Shown: positions 1 through 8,557 of the stretch, one piece after another
How the letters are laid out: the number at the start of each line of letters is the position of its first letter
Position numbering within the stretch: position 1 is the first letter of the stretch
Translations under genes and position numbers: made by a program
The notes under the pieces: generated by a model
Databases searched by the model: none
What the model was told of the DNA's origin: nothing
The model's input: the letters and a program-made list of their open reading frames with translations, nothing else
DNA from: Nibricoccus aquaticus
GTDB taxonomy: Bacteria > Verrucomicrobiota > Verrucomicrobiia > Opitutales > Opitutaceae
NCBI RefSeq assembly: GCF_002310495.1
Contig: NZ_CP023344.1
Span: 1,550,001-1,614,000, forward strand
Direction: 5' to 3'
Length of the DNA stretch: 64,000 nucleotides

Positions 1-40
1 GACTGCGGGCAAAGGTACGGAGGGTGCGGGTGTTTTTCAT
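1..40 (-). CDS. possible 5' end of a further gene (cut by window edge)
   Basis: Reading leftward from an ATG whose first base is at 40, 13 codons remain open to the window edge (MKNTRTLRTFARS). The stretch lies downstream of glpK on the same strand. It is too short to assign a function. The call rests only on the open frame and the basic N-terminus, so it may be chance. Confidence 0.2.
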   Translation of the reverse strand, partial: MKNTRTLRTFARS

Positions 41-187
41 GCCAGGGCCAAAGATGCGGGCGAGGATGGGAGTGCGGCGGAGATTTTCAAAGCGGCAAAT
101 TGAGAAACGACGTCGAAAATAAATGAACCGCGCCCGCGCCCACTCGCTCTGTGGCGAATCAGCTGCAATCGAGGCAGGGACATCCCC

Positions 188-1678
188 TCAGCCCGCGGCC
201 CAGCCTTTCGCCCGATCGACCGCACGCCGCCAGTCCCGCTGACCACGCGCGACCGCTGCGGCGGCAGCCTTCGGTCTGAACGTCCGGTCCGCCCGCCACA
301 GCGCCGCAATCTCGTCTCGGCTTTTCCAATACCCCACCGCCAGCCCCGCAAAAAACGCCGCCCCGAGCGCCGTCGTCTCCGCCACCCGCGGCCGCACCAC
401 CGCCCGCCTCAGCAAGTCACTCTGAAACTGGAGCAGCCCTGCATTCACCGTCGCGCCACCATCCACGCGCAACTCGCGCAGCTTCAACCCCGCATCCGCC
501 TCCATCGCCGCGATCAGATCGGCCACTTGATACGAAATACTCTCCAGCGCCGCGCGCGCCACATGCGCCGCCGTCGTCCCGCGCGTGATCCCCACGATCA
601 CCCCTCGCGCCTCCGCATCCCAATGCGGCGCCCCCAGCCCGGTGAACGCCGGCACGAGATAAACCCCGCCATTGTCCGGCACGCGCGCCGCCAGTTCTTC
701 GACATCGCCCGAACGCGCGATCACCCCCAGCCCATCGCGCAGCCACTGCACCACCGCACCGCCTATAAAGACGCTCCCCTCCAGCGCGTACTCCGTGCGC
801 TCGCCGATCTTCCACGCGAGCGTCGTCAGCAGCTGGTGCTTCGACGCCACCGGCTTCGCCCCCGTGTTCAACAACATGAAACACCCCGTGCCGTACGTGT
901 TCTTCGCCATCCCCGGCCGGAAACACCCTTGCCCAAACAACGCCGCGTGTTGATCCCCCGCCACCCCCGCGATCCGCACACCACGCAGAGCCGGAATCGA
1001 CGACACTTCCCCATAAACTTCGCTGCACGAACGGATCTCCGGCAACACTGTGCGCGGGATGCGCAATATCTCCAGCAGCTCCTCGTCCCACCCACCCGTG
1101 CACAGATTGTAGAGCAACGTCCGCGAAGCATTCGTGGCATCGGTCGCGTGGATACGCCCGTCGGTCAGCTTCCACAACAGCCACGCATCCACCGTCCCAA
1201 ATGCCAGCGCCCCTCGCCCCGCCCGCCTCCTCGCGCCTGGCACATGATCGAGCAGCCACGCCAGCTTCGTCCCCGAGAAATACGGATCGAGCAACAGCCC
1301 CGTCTTGCGCCGAAATAGCACCTCGTGCCCCGCCTTCTTCAACCGCGCGCACATCCCCGCCGTCCGCCGATCCTGCCACACGATCGCCCGCGCCAGTGGT
1401 TTCCCCGTCGCCCGGTCCCACAGCAACGTCGTCTCACGCTGGTTCGTCAGCCCGATCGCCGCGATTTGCGCGCCCGTCAGATTCGCATCCGCCACCGCCG
1501 CGATCGCCGTCCGCCGCGTCGTCTCCCAGATGTCCTCCGGCTCATGCTCCACCCAGCCCGGCTTGGGAAAATACTGTGTGAACTCCTGCTGCGCTTGCGC
1601 CCTCGCCCGCCCGCGACGGTCAAAAATCACCGCACGGCTGGAAGTGGTCCCTTGGTCGAGCGCGAGGAGGTAACTCAT
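188..1678 (-). CDS. glpK: glycerol kinase
   Basis: Phosphorylates glycerol with ATP to sn-glycerol 3-phosphate in the cytoplasm, the entry step of glycerol use. The 496-residue length is normal for the FGGY kinase family. The N-terminus [14 protein letters not shown] is the phosphate-binding signature, followed by the substrate-region motifs NQRETT, WQDRRT and [13 protein letters not shown]. The second actin-like lobe has [22 protein letters not shown] and the [10 protein letters not shown]-site motif. No glpF or glpD is adjacent, so it appears to stand alone. The ATG lacks a Shine-Dalgarno sequence, like most starts here. Confidence 0.95.
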   Translation of the reverse strand: MSYLLALDQGTTSSRAVIFDRRGRARAQAQQEFTQYFPKPGWVEHEPEDIWETTRRTAIAAVADANLTGAQIAAIGLTNQRETTLLWDRATGKPLARAIVWQDRRTAGMCARLKKAGHEVLFRRKTGLLLDPYFSGTKLAWLLDHVPGARRRAGRGALAFGTVDAWLLWKLTDGRIHATDATNASRTLLYNLCTGGWDEELLEILRIPRTVLPEIRSCSEVYGEVSSIPALRGVRIAGVAGDQHAALFGQGCFRPGMAKNTYGTGCFMLLNTGAKPVASKHQLLTTLAWKIGERTEYALEGSVFIGGAVVQWLRDGLGVIARSGDVEELAARVPDNGGVYLVPAFTGLGAPHWDAEARGVIVGITRGTTAAHVARAALESISYQVADLIAAMEADAGLKLRELRVDGGATVNAGLLQFQSDLLRRAVVRPRVAETTALGAAFFAGLAVGYWKSRDEIAALWRADRTFRPKAAAAAVARGQRDWRRAVDRAKGWAAG

Positions 1679-1881
1679 GAAAACGGGGCTAAAAACGCAG
1701 GGTTAACGCCGCTAAAGGCGCTCAGTTCAAGAAAGCCTGTCCGCGCCTTAAATCACGCGCCCACCGCCGCTTGGCAAGGCCCCACTTCACCTTCGCCCTC
1801 CCTCCCTTGATCCCGGTCCGCATCCGCTGAAACCTTGCGAACCGCCCCGGGTCTCATTTGTTGCCTAACTTCCAACCCATC

Positions 1882-2574
1882 ATGAAAACCACCGTCGTCC
1901 TTCTTGCCTTGGTCGCCGTCACCCAGACCGCTCACGCCCAGTACATACGTTCCGAAACCGCTGGCGGCGCGCTCCTCGGCGGCATCGCCGGTGGCATCAT
2001 CGGCCACAACTCCGGCCACGATGCCTGGAAAGGCGCCGCCATCGGCACCGTCGTCGGCGGCCTGCTCGGCTCATCCGTTTCCCGCGAATCCCGCGAGATC
2101 CCCATGCCTTCCTACCGCAACGGCTACGGCCGCGACTACGGTTACTACACCCCTTCTTACGCCTCCTACCGTTCTCCGCTGTACCACTCCGACTACAGCC
2201 GCAGCCGTGAGCCCGGTTACTATGGTTCCTCCTACACACCTTACGCCTCCACCCGCAGCCGCGCCTCCACCGGCCTCCTCCTCGGCGGCATCGCCGGCGC
2301 TGTCATCGGCAACAACTCAGGCGATCTCCGCAACAACCCCTGGCGCGGTGCCGCCATCGGTGCCACCACCGGCTGGCTCCTCGGTTCCATCGCCGACCAG
2401 CGCGCCCGTGAACGCGCCCGCGCCGCCGAGATCACCTACGTCTCCACCGCCGCCCCCGAGGAAACGCCTCCCGCCACCCCCGCCCAGACCGTCCCGCAGA
2501 CCGTGATTATCAATAATAACTACTACGGTAACTCGTCTGCCATGGCCCCCGCCAACTCCCTCTTCGGTCGCTGA
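1882..2574 (+). CDS. exported protein with two glycine-zipper segments
   Basis: A 230-residue protein with a signal peptide (MKTTVVLLALVAVTQTAHA, cleavage before Q). It contains two near-duplicate glycine-zipper stretches, GGIAGGIIGHNSG...GAAIGTVVGGLLGS and GGIAGAVIGNNSG...GAAIGATTGWLLGS. They are separated by a Tyr/Ser/Arg-rich linker. Glycine zippers usually sit in or against membranes (compare the rickettsial 17-kDa antigen/OmpA-like zipper families). It heads the + strand envelope module with lpoB-like and ycfL-like genes. I chose the ATG at 1882 because it gives a proper signal peptide; an upstream TTG at 1858 does not. Exact function is unknown. Confidence 0.75.
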   Translation: MKTTVVLLALVAVTQTAHAQYIRSETAGGALLGGIAGGIIGHNSGHDAWKGAAIGTVVGGLLGSSVSRESREIPMPSYRNGYGRDYGYYTPSYASYRSPLYHSDYSRSREPGYYGSSYTPYASTRSRASTGLLLGGIAGAVIGNNSGDLRNNPWRGAAIGATTGWLLGSIADQRARERARAAEITYVSTAAPEETPPATPAQTVPQTVIINNNYYGNSSAMAPANSLFGR

Positions 2575-2691
2575 ACCACGCCGCCCGACTCACGCCTGCG
2601 GAAACCTCTTCCGCCTCCGGCTCGTCACCGAGTCCGTGATCGCGTGTCTCCACTCATCTCCCTTTTCCATCAGTACCTTCACCACCTCACC

Positions 2692-3324
2692 ATGAACAAA
2701 CTCGTCTCCCAAACCCTCGCCCTCAGCGCCGCCGCCACCGGCCTCTTCCTCTCCGGCTGCGCCAGCCAGGGCGTCCAAAATCCCTCCGGCGTCCCCGTCA
2801 CCGAAATGAAAGCCGACGAACGCGGCTTCGTCGCCGGCACCGGCGTGGAGTCCCAGGACCTCGTCTCCGTCACCGACAAGATGGCCCGCAGCATCCTCGC
2901 CATCCCCCAGATCGCCCGTGCCCAGACCGCTCCGCGCGTCGTCATCGATCCCGTCATCAACGAGACCCGCTTCCCCATCAACAAAGACATCTTCCTCACC
3001 CGCATCCGCACCCAGCTCAACTCCAAGGCCGCCGGTCAGGTCATCTTCCTCGCCCGCGAACGCATGGCCACTCTCCAGCGCGAAAACGAACTCAAGAAAT
3101 CAGGTGCCGTCACCGCCGCCTCCGACCCCAACGTCGTCGAATTCAAAGGCGCCGACTTCTTCCTCACCGGCAAACTCCAGGGCATGTCCACCCGCACCAC
3201 TGCCGGCGTCAGCGACTACATCCTCTACAGCTTCCAACTCATCGACGCCCGCACCAGCGACATCGTTTGGGAAGACGTCGCCGAAATCAAAAAACAGGGC
3301 CTCGAAGACGCCGCCTACCGCTGA
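2692..3324 (+). CDS. LpoB-like outer-membrane lipoprotein (penicillin-binding protein activator)
   Basis: A 210-residue lipoprotein with lipobox LSGC at about residues 18-21 (FLSGCASQ). The body matches the LpoB/YcfM pattern: a conserved fold around VTDKMARSILAIPQI, VVIDPVINETRFPINKDIFLTRIRTQL, then FFLTGKLQGMSTRT and YSFQLIDARTSDIVWED. In enterobacteria LpoB spans the periplasm and stimulates PBP1b; that role here is inference. It is followed by a YcfL-like gene, as ycfM is next to ycfL in E. coli. The start at 2692 gives the lipoprotein signal; the earlier ATG at 2644 would bury it. Confidence 0.8.
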   Translation: MNKLVSQTLALSAAATGLFLSGCASQGVQNPSGVPVTEMKADERGFVAGTGVESQDLVSVTDKMARSILAIPQIARAQTAPRVVIDPVINETRFPINKDIFLTRIRTQLNSKAAGQVIFLARERMATLQRENELKKSGAVTAASDPNVVEFKGADFFLTGKLQGMSTRTTAGVSDYILYSFQLIDARTSDIVWEDVAEIKKQGLEDAAYR

Positions 3325-3377
3325 GCCACCAGCCGCCTCGCCCTCATCAAGCCCACCGTACCGGCCATCCTGATACT

Positions 3378-3791
3378 ATGAAAAAACTACTCCTCCTTCC
3401 CATCGCCGCCGCCGTCCTGACCTTCTCCGGCTGCAAAACCCCTCCCGGTCCCTTCACCGCGCAGGACACCACCAAGTACACCCTCGAAAACACCGAGTCC
3501 TTCGTCCTCATGGACAAGCCCACCCAGGTCTCCGTCACCTGCACCGGCCTCCAGCAAAGCGTGAAAAGCGATGGCCGCCTCGAAGTCGTCGCCAACGTCA
3601 AAAACCGCGAAAACCGCCGCATCCAGGTCCAGATCAGCTGCGCCTTCAAAAACGAAGCCGGCTTCTCAACGGGCGACGAAACCCCTTGGGAAACCCTCAT
3701 CCTCGGCGAAAACGCCACCGAAGCCGTCCGCTTCACCTCGATGAACACCCAGGCCAAAAAATACACCGTCCGCGTCCGCCAGGCCCGCTAA
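3378..3791 (+). CDS. YcfL-like (DUF1425) lipoprotein
   Basis: A 137-residue lipoprotein with signal MKKLLLLPIAAAVLTFSGC, lipobox Cys at residue 19. The mature part has the small beta-rich pattern of YcfL/DUF1425: a QQSVKSDGRLEVVANVKNRENRRIQVQISCAFKNEAG core followed by W-E-T-L and a C-terminal YTVRVRQ strand. YcfL is the genomic partner of LpoB in enterobacteria and its role is unknown. It starts 53 nt after the LpoB-like gene and ends at a strong terminator (3800-3840), so these two or three genes form one unit. Start chosen for the lipoprotein signal. Confidence 0.7.
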   Translation: MKKLLLLPIAAAVLTFSGCKTPPGPFTAQDTTKYTLENTESFVLMDKPTQVSVTCTGLQQSVKSDGRLEVVANVKNRENRRIQVQISCAFKNEAGFSTGDETPWETLILGENATEAVRFTSMNTQAKKYTVRVRQAR

Positions 3792-3799
3792 GTCTCACC

Positions 3800-3840
3800 G
3801 GCCGCCCGCGATGCCCGTCTTCGCGCGCGGCCATTTTTTT
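3800..3840 (+). terminator. rho-independent terminator after the ycfL-like gene
   Basis: A GC-rich stem (GGCCGCcCGCGA pairing with TCGCGcGCGGCC, one mismatch, loop about 8 nt) begins 8 nt after the stop codon and is followed by seven T residues (3834-3840). This is the clearest + strand terminator in the window. Confidence 0.8.
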
Positions 3841-3861
3841 AACCCTTAAAAATCTCCCGCC

Positions 3862-4860
3862 ATGAAAACCTCCCGCGCCCTCCTCACTGCGTCACTGGTC
3901 ATTGGTTCATCCGCCTTCGCTTCTCTCGCTCACGCCGCCAAAGAGCCCGAAGCCCCCGTCCCAGTCACCAACACCCTCCCGCAGGCCCCCGCCTCGCGCG
4001 AAGTGTATAACTACGAACAGCGCGCCTATGGCCCCACCGGCGCCATGATCGCCCCCGACAAAGCCCGCGCCGTCCTCGACGCCTTCCGCGCCGCCAACGA
4101 AAAACTCGGCTCTCCCCGCTACCTCGTCTTCGTCAACCGCGAGCTCGTCGAAAACTCCGGCCTCACACTCTCCGGCCGCACCGAACGCACCGAATCAGGC
4201 CGCAGCGAAACCAATTCCTCCTTCGAGACCGATCCCAACGCCCCCAAGCCCGAAGCCGCCAATCCTCAGACCCAGATCAACGTCGCCGTCGGCGGCGGCA
4301 ACGCCGGCACCGGCTCCGCCAACACCCCTCCCGGCAAAGGCGCGGTCGATAGCAAGACCACCAAGGTGTCCGCAGAAAACACATACACCTCCACCGGCAA
4401 AACCGCTCCCACGCTCGCCGACCGGCAAACCACCCGCGAAGTCGAACGCCTCCTCGGCCGCCCTCTCCGCTACGCCGGCGCCAAACTCGCCGACCCCAAG
4501 GTCGCCGCCGCATTGATTGCCGACCGTCCCCTCGACCATTTCACCGCTCCGACCGACGAAGCCGCGCGCAAAGACCGCGAAGCCCTCGCCAAAGTCGCCG
4601 ACATCGCCATTGAAGCCCTCGTCTCCAGCCGCACCGCCACCGTGGTCGGCGTCGCCGGTGACGAAACCGTCAACGTCCCCGACATCCAGCTCACCGCGAT
4701 CCGTCTCTCCGACTCCGCCGTGATCGGCCAGGCCAGCTCCGCCGACATCCTCGGCAAAGACCAGCAAGCCGGCCCCCTCGCCAAAAAATTCGACATCCGC
4801 GACATCACCGAAGCCACCGCCCTCGCCCTCCTCGAAGATATCACCGTCACCACGAAATAA
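3862..4860 (+). CDS. uncharacterised exported protein of the LpoB-like module
   Basis: A 332-residue protein with a signal peptide ending LAHA at about residue 26. The mature part has a low-complexity Asn/Thr/Gly linker (about 115-185) between an N-terminal block (PDKARAVLDAFRAANEKLGSPRYLVFVNREL) and a C-terminal block (DIQLTAIRLSDSAVIGQASS, then ATALALLEDI). The C-terminal block resembles the nucleoside-free beta fold region of LpoB-like proteins, but I cannot assign a family. Its position between ycfL-like and COG3014-like genes suggests a periplasmic partner in cell-wall assembly. That role is inference from context only. Confidence 0.6.
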   Translation: MKTSRALLTASLVIGSSAFASLAHAAKEPEAPVPVTNTLPQAPASREVYNYEQRAYGPTGAMIAPDKARAVLDAFRAANEKLGSPRYLVFVNRELVENSGLTLSGRTERTESGRSETNSSFETDPNAPKPEAANPQTQINVAVGGGNAGTGSANTPPGKGAVDSKTTKVSAENTYTSTGKTAPTLADRQTTREVERLLGRPLRYAGAKLADPKVAAALIADRPLDHFTAPTDEAARKDREALAKVADIAIEALVSSRTATVVGVAGDETVNVPDIQLTAIRLSDSAVIGQASSADILGKDQQAGPLAKKFDIRDITEATALALLEDITVTTK

Positions 4861-4871
4861 CCCCGATGGAG

Positions 4872-4889
4872 GCGCGGTGCCCACCGCGC
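4872..4889. repeat. post-stop hairpin element, copy 1
   Basis: Twelve bases after the preceding stop codon, GCGCGGTG and CACCGCGC form a perfect 8-bp inverted repeat around CC, preceded by GATGGAG. Similar GAT(G/A)(T/G/A)AG + GC-rich palindromes follow other + strand genes in this region. There is no T-run, so termination is doubtful. Confidence 0.6.
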
Positions 4890-5002
4890 TCAGCGCCGCC
4901 CGCCACCCGACGCGATAACGCATCCACCGCCCGCTTCACGTGAAAAATCCCACGCCGCCCGTGTTGCCCTCACGCGCGGCGTCTTTCATTTTCGCCCGCT
5001 CC

Positions 5003-6244
5003 ATGTCCCGCCGGTTTTTCAACCCGTCCCGCACCGCCGTCATCGCGCTCACCACCGCGACGCTCATGCTCGCAGGTTGCGCCACCATCGAGCCCACTCC
5101 ATACGTCCCCCTCACCGGCGACGCGCTTGTCGACGGCAACGCCCAGCTCGCCGTCGCCCGCGCGAAAGACAAAGTCCTCTGGGAGTACCGCATCGCCGCC
5201 ACCGCCATGCGCCGCGGCCTCTTCGAAGAAGCCCGCGCCAAACTCGACGACGCCCTCGCCCAAGCCGCCGCCAACTACGGCAACATCAACTCCGAGGCCG
5301 CCCGCTCCCGTCGCATGTTTCGCAAGGAGTCCGACAAACCCTTCGTCGGCGAACCCTACGAACGCGCGATGGCCAGCTTCTACCGCGGCATCGTTTACTG
5401 GAGCGTCGGCGAGCCCGACAACGCCCGCGCCCTCATGCGCTCCGCCCAGCTCCTCGACAGCGACACCGTCGATAAAACCTACGCCGGCGACTACGTCCTC
5501 TTCGACTACCTCGACGGCTACGCCTCCGAAAAACTCGGCGGCGACGGCTCCGACGCCCTCGCCCGCTCCCGCGCCAACGCCCGCGCCCAGGGCCGCGCCA
5601 CCCCGCCCGACTACGACCGCAAAGCCAACGTCATGATCTTCGCCGAGTACGGCCGCGGCCCCCGCAAGTACGCGGGTGGCGAATACAGCGAACAGCTCAA
5701 GTTCACCACCGACCAGTCCCGCGCCCGCGGCGCGATCCTCCAGATCGACGGCCGCACCGTAAAGCTCCCCGCCTACGACGACATCAACTTCCAGGCCACC
5801 AGCCGCGGCGGCCGCATCATGGACCACGTCCTCGGCAACAAGGCCGTCTTCAAAGGCACGACCAACACCGTCGGCGACGTCGCTCTCGTCGGCGCCGCCG
5901 TCTCCGCCAATAACATTCGCCGCTACGACGGCTCGTACAACAAAGACGCAGCCAACGTCGCCATCGGCCTCGCCGCCATCGGCATCATCAGCAAAATCGC
6001 CTCCTCCGCTGCCAACTCCGAAGCCGATACCCGCACCTGGGATAATCTTCCTCAGTACATCAGCTTCGCAGCCCTCCGCCTCGCCCCTGGCGAATACCCC
6101 GCCACGCTTACCTTCGTGGACGCCTCCGGCAACCCGCTCCCCTCCGGCACCCGCCAGATCACCCTCACCGTCCCCGCCCCCGATCCCTCCATCGGCGCCG
6201 CGCCTCAAGACACCGTGATCTTCCTCAGCGAGCTCCCCAACTGA
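5003..6244 (+). CDS. COG3014-like TPR-type outer-membrane lipoprotein
   Basis: A 413-residue lipoprotein with signal MSRRFFNPSRTAVIALTTATLMLAGC and lipobox LAGC. The N-terminal half is helical, with TPR-like segments: WEYRIAATAMRRGLFEEARAKLDDALAQA, then ERAMASFYRGIVYWSVGEPDNARALMRSAQ and DYVLFDYLDGYASEKLG. The C-terminal half is beta-rich. The layout matches uncharacterised COG3014 proteins, which I recall as frequent neighbours of LpoB-like lipoproteins, and this placement supports that. A role in the same envelope process is inferred. The start at 5003 was preferred over an upstream GTG because it exposes the signal peptide. Confidence 0.65.
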   Translation: MSRRFFNPSRTAVIALTTATLMLAGCATIEPTPYVPLTGDALVDGNAQLAVARAKDKVLWEYRIAATAMRRGLFEEARAKLDDALAQAAANYGNINSEAARSRRMFRKESDKPFVGEPYERAMASFYRGIVYWSVGEPDNARALMRSAQLLDSDTVDKTYAGDYVLFDYLDGYASEKLGGDGSDALARSRANARAQGRATPPDYDRKANVMIFAEYGRGPRKYAGGEYSEQLKFTTDQSRARGAILQIDGRTVKLPAYDDINFQATSRGGRIMDHVLGNKAVFKGTTNTVGDVALVGAAVSANNIRRYDGSYNKDAANVAIGLAAIGIISKIASSAANSEADTRTWDNLPQYISFAALRLAPGEYPATLTFVDASGNPLPSGTRQITLTVPAPDPSIGAAPQDTVIFLSELPN

Positions 6245-6255
6245 CCTCCCAGGAG

Positions 6256-6275
6256 GGACGACCTCCGTGTCGTCC
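6256..6275. repeat. post-stop hairpin element, copy 2
   Basis: Eleven bases after the stop at 6244, GGACGAC and GTCGTCC form a 7-bp stem around a 6-nt loop. A second weaker palindrome (GGCGGG...CCCGCC, about 6297-6317) follows immediately, preceded by GAGGTAG. It belongs to the same post-stop family as the hairpins near 4.9, 7.6, 8.5, 15.3 and 17.9 kb. Confidence 0.5.
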
Positions 6276-6356
6276 ATGCCCCGCCTCCGAGGTAGGGCGG
6301 GGTAGCCTTAACCCGCCGGTTGGACATCGTCGGCTTTCCTGCTACTCGCGCCAGCG

Positions 6357-6444
6357 CATTGGTCATTGGTCATTGGTCATTGGTCATTGGTCATTGGTCA
6401 TTGGTCATTGGTCATTGGTCATTGGTCATTGGTCATTGGTCATT
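6357..6444 (+). repeat. perfect 7-bp tandem array (GGTCATT)n
   Basis: About 12 uninterrupted copies of GGTCATT fill 6357-6444 in the 350-bp gap between the COG3014-like gene and the aldo/keto reductase gene. The rest of the gap holds a post-stop hairpin (6256-6275) and a second heptamer tract before the next start codon. One frame reads through as a repeated IGHWSLV peptide, but no start context or conserved protein supports it as coding. Copy number could vary by replication slippage. Confidence 0.95.
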
Positions 6445-6560
6445 CGCGCGCGTCCCTTCGTCATTCGGCCTTCGACCTTCGGATTTCTCCGTTCCTGACT
6501 GTAACCCCCGCCCACGCCTCGCCCCCTTCCGCATCGTTCCCTTCCGCTTCCGCCGCCTTT

Positions 6561-6594
6561 CACTCTTCACCACTCACCCTTCACTCTTCCTCCC
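6561..6594 (+). repeat. start-adjacent heptamer tract (CACTCTT type)
   Basis: CACTCTT, CACCACT, CACCCTT and CACTCTT follow in a 7-bp period and end six bases before the ATG of the aldo/keto reductase gene. There is no Shine-Dalgarno sequence in this leader. A similar tract precedes flhF (42461-42488). Confidence 0.6.
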
Positions 6595-7587
6595 ATGTCC
6601 CACCAACCCTCGCCGACCCGCTACGCCAACCCCGCCCTCTACCGCCGCACCGGCCGCAGCGGCCTGAAACTCTCCCGCCTCTCCCTCGGCCTCTGGCACA
6701 ACTTCGGCGACACCGATCTCTACGATAACAGCCGTGCCCTCGTCCTCCGCGCCTTCGACCTCGGCATCACCCACTTCGATCTGGCCAACAACTACGGCCC
6801 CCCTCCCGGCTCCGCCGAGCGTAACTTCGGCCGCATGCTCCGCGAAGACCTCGCCGCCCATCGCGACGAACTCATCATCTCCACCAAAGCCGGCTACCTC
6901 ATGTGGGACGGTCCTTGCGGCGAATGGGGCTCGCGCAAACACATCCTCGCCAGTCTCGACCAAAGTCTCAAACGCCTCGGTCTCGACTACGTGGACATCT
7001 TCTACCACCACCGCCCCGATCCCGACACCCCGCTCGAAGAAAGCATGGGCGCCCTCGCCCTCGCCGTCCGCTCCGGCAAAGCCCTCTACGTAGCACTTTC
7101 CAACTACAACCCCGAGCAGACAGCCCGCGCCGCCGCCATCCTCCGCGACCTCGGCACGCCCTGCCTCCTCCACCAGCCGAAGTACCACATGTACGAACGC
7201 ACGCCCGAGCGCGGTCTCTTCGACGTCCTCCTCAAAGAAGGCATCGGCGCCATCCCCTTCTGCCCCCTCGCCCAAGGCCTCCTCACCAACCGCTACCTCA
7301 ACGGCATCCCCGAAGACTCCCGCGCCGTCCGCGATCCACGCTTCCTCAAACCCGAACACATCACCGAGGCCAAACTCACCCAGCTCCGCCAGCTCAACAC
7401 CCTCGCCCAATCCCGCGGCCAGTCCCTCGCCCAACTCGCGCTCCTCTGGGTCCTCCGCCAGCCCGCCGTCACGACCGCCCTCATCGGCGCCAGCAAAGTC
7501 GCCCAGATCGAAGACAACCTCGCCGCCCTCAACTCCCCCGATCTCACCCCCGCCGAGTCCGCCCAAATCGACAAAATCCTCGGCTAA
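6595..7587 (+). CDS. aldo/keto reductase, YghZ/Gpr-like
   Basis: NAD(P)H-dependent reductase of small aldehydes; the YghZ branch reduces L-glyceraldehyde 3-phosphate and methylglyoxal. 330 residues. The AKR tetrad is visible as Asp and Tyr in FDLANNYGPPPGSAE, Lys in IISTKAGYLM and His in DIFYHHRPD. The cofactor loop appears near the C-terminus as ALIGASKVAQIEDN. The stretch MWDGPCGEWGSRKHILASLDQSLKRLGLDYVD is typical of YghZ and of the voltage-gated potassium channel beta-subunit-like AKRs. A monocistronic gene: it has a heptamer tract in its leader and a hairpin after its stop. Confidence 0.9.
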   Translation: MSHQPSPTRYANPALYRRTGRSGLKLSRLSLGLWHNFGDTDLYDNSRALVLRAFDLGITHFDLANNYGPPPGSAERNFGRMLREDLAAHRDELIISTKAGYLMWDGPCGEWGSRKHILASLDQSLKRLGLDYVDIFYHHRPDPDTPLEESMGALALAVRSGKALYVALSNYNPEQTARAAAILRDLGTPCLLHQPKYHMYERTPERGLFDVLLKEGIGAIPFCPLAQGLLTNRYLNGIPEDSRAVRDPRFLKPEHITEAKLTQLRQLNTLAQSRGQSLAQLALLWVLRQPAVTTALIGASKVAQIEDNLAALNSPDLTPAESAQIDKILG

Positions 7588-7593
7588 CCCCTC

Positions 7594-7630
7594 CGATAGA
7601 GGCGCGACTCCCCCGTCGCGCCAGCTATCG
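7594..7630. repeat. post-stop hairpin element, copy 3
   Basis: Six bases after the stop, CGATAG-A-GGCGCGAC pairs with GTCGCGCC-AG-CTATCG (14 paired bases, loop TCCCCC). It is the longest member of the post-stop family. Possible transcript-end structure, but without a T-run. Confidence 0.65.
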
Positions 7631-7702
7631 CCCCTCCACACTCCCCGACTCCACCTTCGCTCCCTTCGCCTCCCTCGCGAGACCTACTCCGAAAACTCCG
7701 CG

Positions 7703-7736
7703 CTTCCGCCCTTCCGTGTTTCCGCGATCCTTCCGG
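7703..7736 (+). repeat. 8-bp-period TTCCGCG repeat, copy A
   Basis: CTTCCGCC, CTTCCGTG and TTTCCGCG followed by ATCCTTCCGG, in the leader of rsmE. A diverged second copy lies at 8558-8591, after rsmE. Both share TTTCCGCGATC. Confidence 0.55.
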
Positions 7737-7753
7737 TAATCCGAATCCCTCGC

Positions 7754-8482
7754 GTGAACCTCCTCCTCTTCACCCCCGCCGAAGCCACCACCCCGCTCCC
7801 GCGCACCGACCCCCGAGCCGCCCACCTCCTAGACATCCTCCGTCGCCAGATTGGCGATACCTTCGACGCCGGCCTCATCGACGGCCCCCGCGGCAAAGGC
7901 ACCCTCGCCGCGATCTCCGACTCCTCCCTCACCCTCACCTTCGCGTGGAGCGAACCGCCCCCGCCCGTCGATCCGATCACGCTCCTCGTCGGACTCCCCC
8001 GCCCGCAGACCGCCCGCAAAATCCTCCAGGAAGCCACCGCCCTCGGCGTCTCCTCGCTCCACTTTTTCCCCTCCGAACGCGGCGAACCTTCCTACGTCCA
8101 AAGCTCCCTCTGGTCCTCCGGCGAATGGCGCCGCCACCTCATCACCGGCGCCGAACAAGCCTTCTGCACCCGCCTCCCCGAAGTCACCTGGACAACTCAA
8201 CTCCCCGCCCTGATCGCCGCTCTCACACCCTCCGCGCCCCGCATCGCGCTCGACAACTACGAGTCACCCGCACCTCTCTCAGCAGCGCACTTATCACCCG
8301 CCTCTCACGCTTCACCCGTGACCCTCGCCATCGGCTCCGAACGCGGCTGGTCCCCCGCCGAGCGCGATCTGCTCCGTGCAAACAACTTCACCCTCGCTCA
8401 TCTCGGCTCGCGCGTTCTCCGAGCCGAGACCGCCGTCACCGCCGCCGTCGCCATCGTCAAAGCCCGCCTAGGCCTGATGTAG
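7754..8482 (+). CDS. rsmE: 16S rRNA m3U1498 methyltransferase RsmE
   Basis: SAM-dependent methylation of 16S rRNA U1498 in the assembled small subunit. 242 residues, normal for the family. An N-terminal PUA-like part (RAAHLLDILRRQIGDTFDAGLIDG) is followed by the SPOUT knot domain. The SAM-site signatures are IAIGSERGWSPAERDLL (GPEGG-type loop) and LGSRVLRAETA. The start is GTG at 7754. An odd stretch at about residues 172-188 (PLSAAHLSPASHASPV) is low complexity and may stem from a short repeat. The stop codon TAG lies inside a GATGTAG hairpin element (8477-8502). Confidence 0.92.
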   Translation: MNLLLFTPAEATTPLPRTDPRAAHLLDILRRQIGDTFDAGLIDGPRGKGTLAAISDSSLTLTFAWSEPPPPVDPITLLVGLPRPQTARKILQEATALGVSSLHFFPSERGEPSYVQSSLWSSGEWRRHLITGAEQAFCTRLPEVTWTTQLPALIAALTPSAPRIALDNYESPAPLSAAHLSPASHASPVTLAIGSERGWSPAERDLLRANNFTLAHLGSRVLRAETAVTAAVAIVKARLGLM

Positions 8483-8502
8483 CCGCGCCACTTAAGGCGC
8501 GG
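8483..8502. repeat. post-stop hairpin element, copy 4, overlapping the rsmE stop
   Basis: CCGCGCC and GGCGCGG form a 7-bp stem around ACTTAA, directly after the rsmE TAG. The stop codon is part of the conserved GATGTAG that precedes the palindrome in other copies (compare 15307-15312). Confidence 0.6.
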
Positions 8503-8557
8503 ACTCCGCCTCCTGCACGACCGACCGCTCCTCACCGCACCTCCTCTCCTCTTTCCC

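Noticed and set aside
6357-6444. CRISPR-like array
   Set aside because: Units are 7 bp and directly adjacent with no spacers and no cas genes nearby.
6320-6667. Open frame encoding repeated IGHWSLV peptides
   Set aside because: It is only the translation of the GGTCATT array, with no start context and no known protein.
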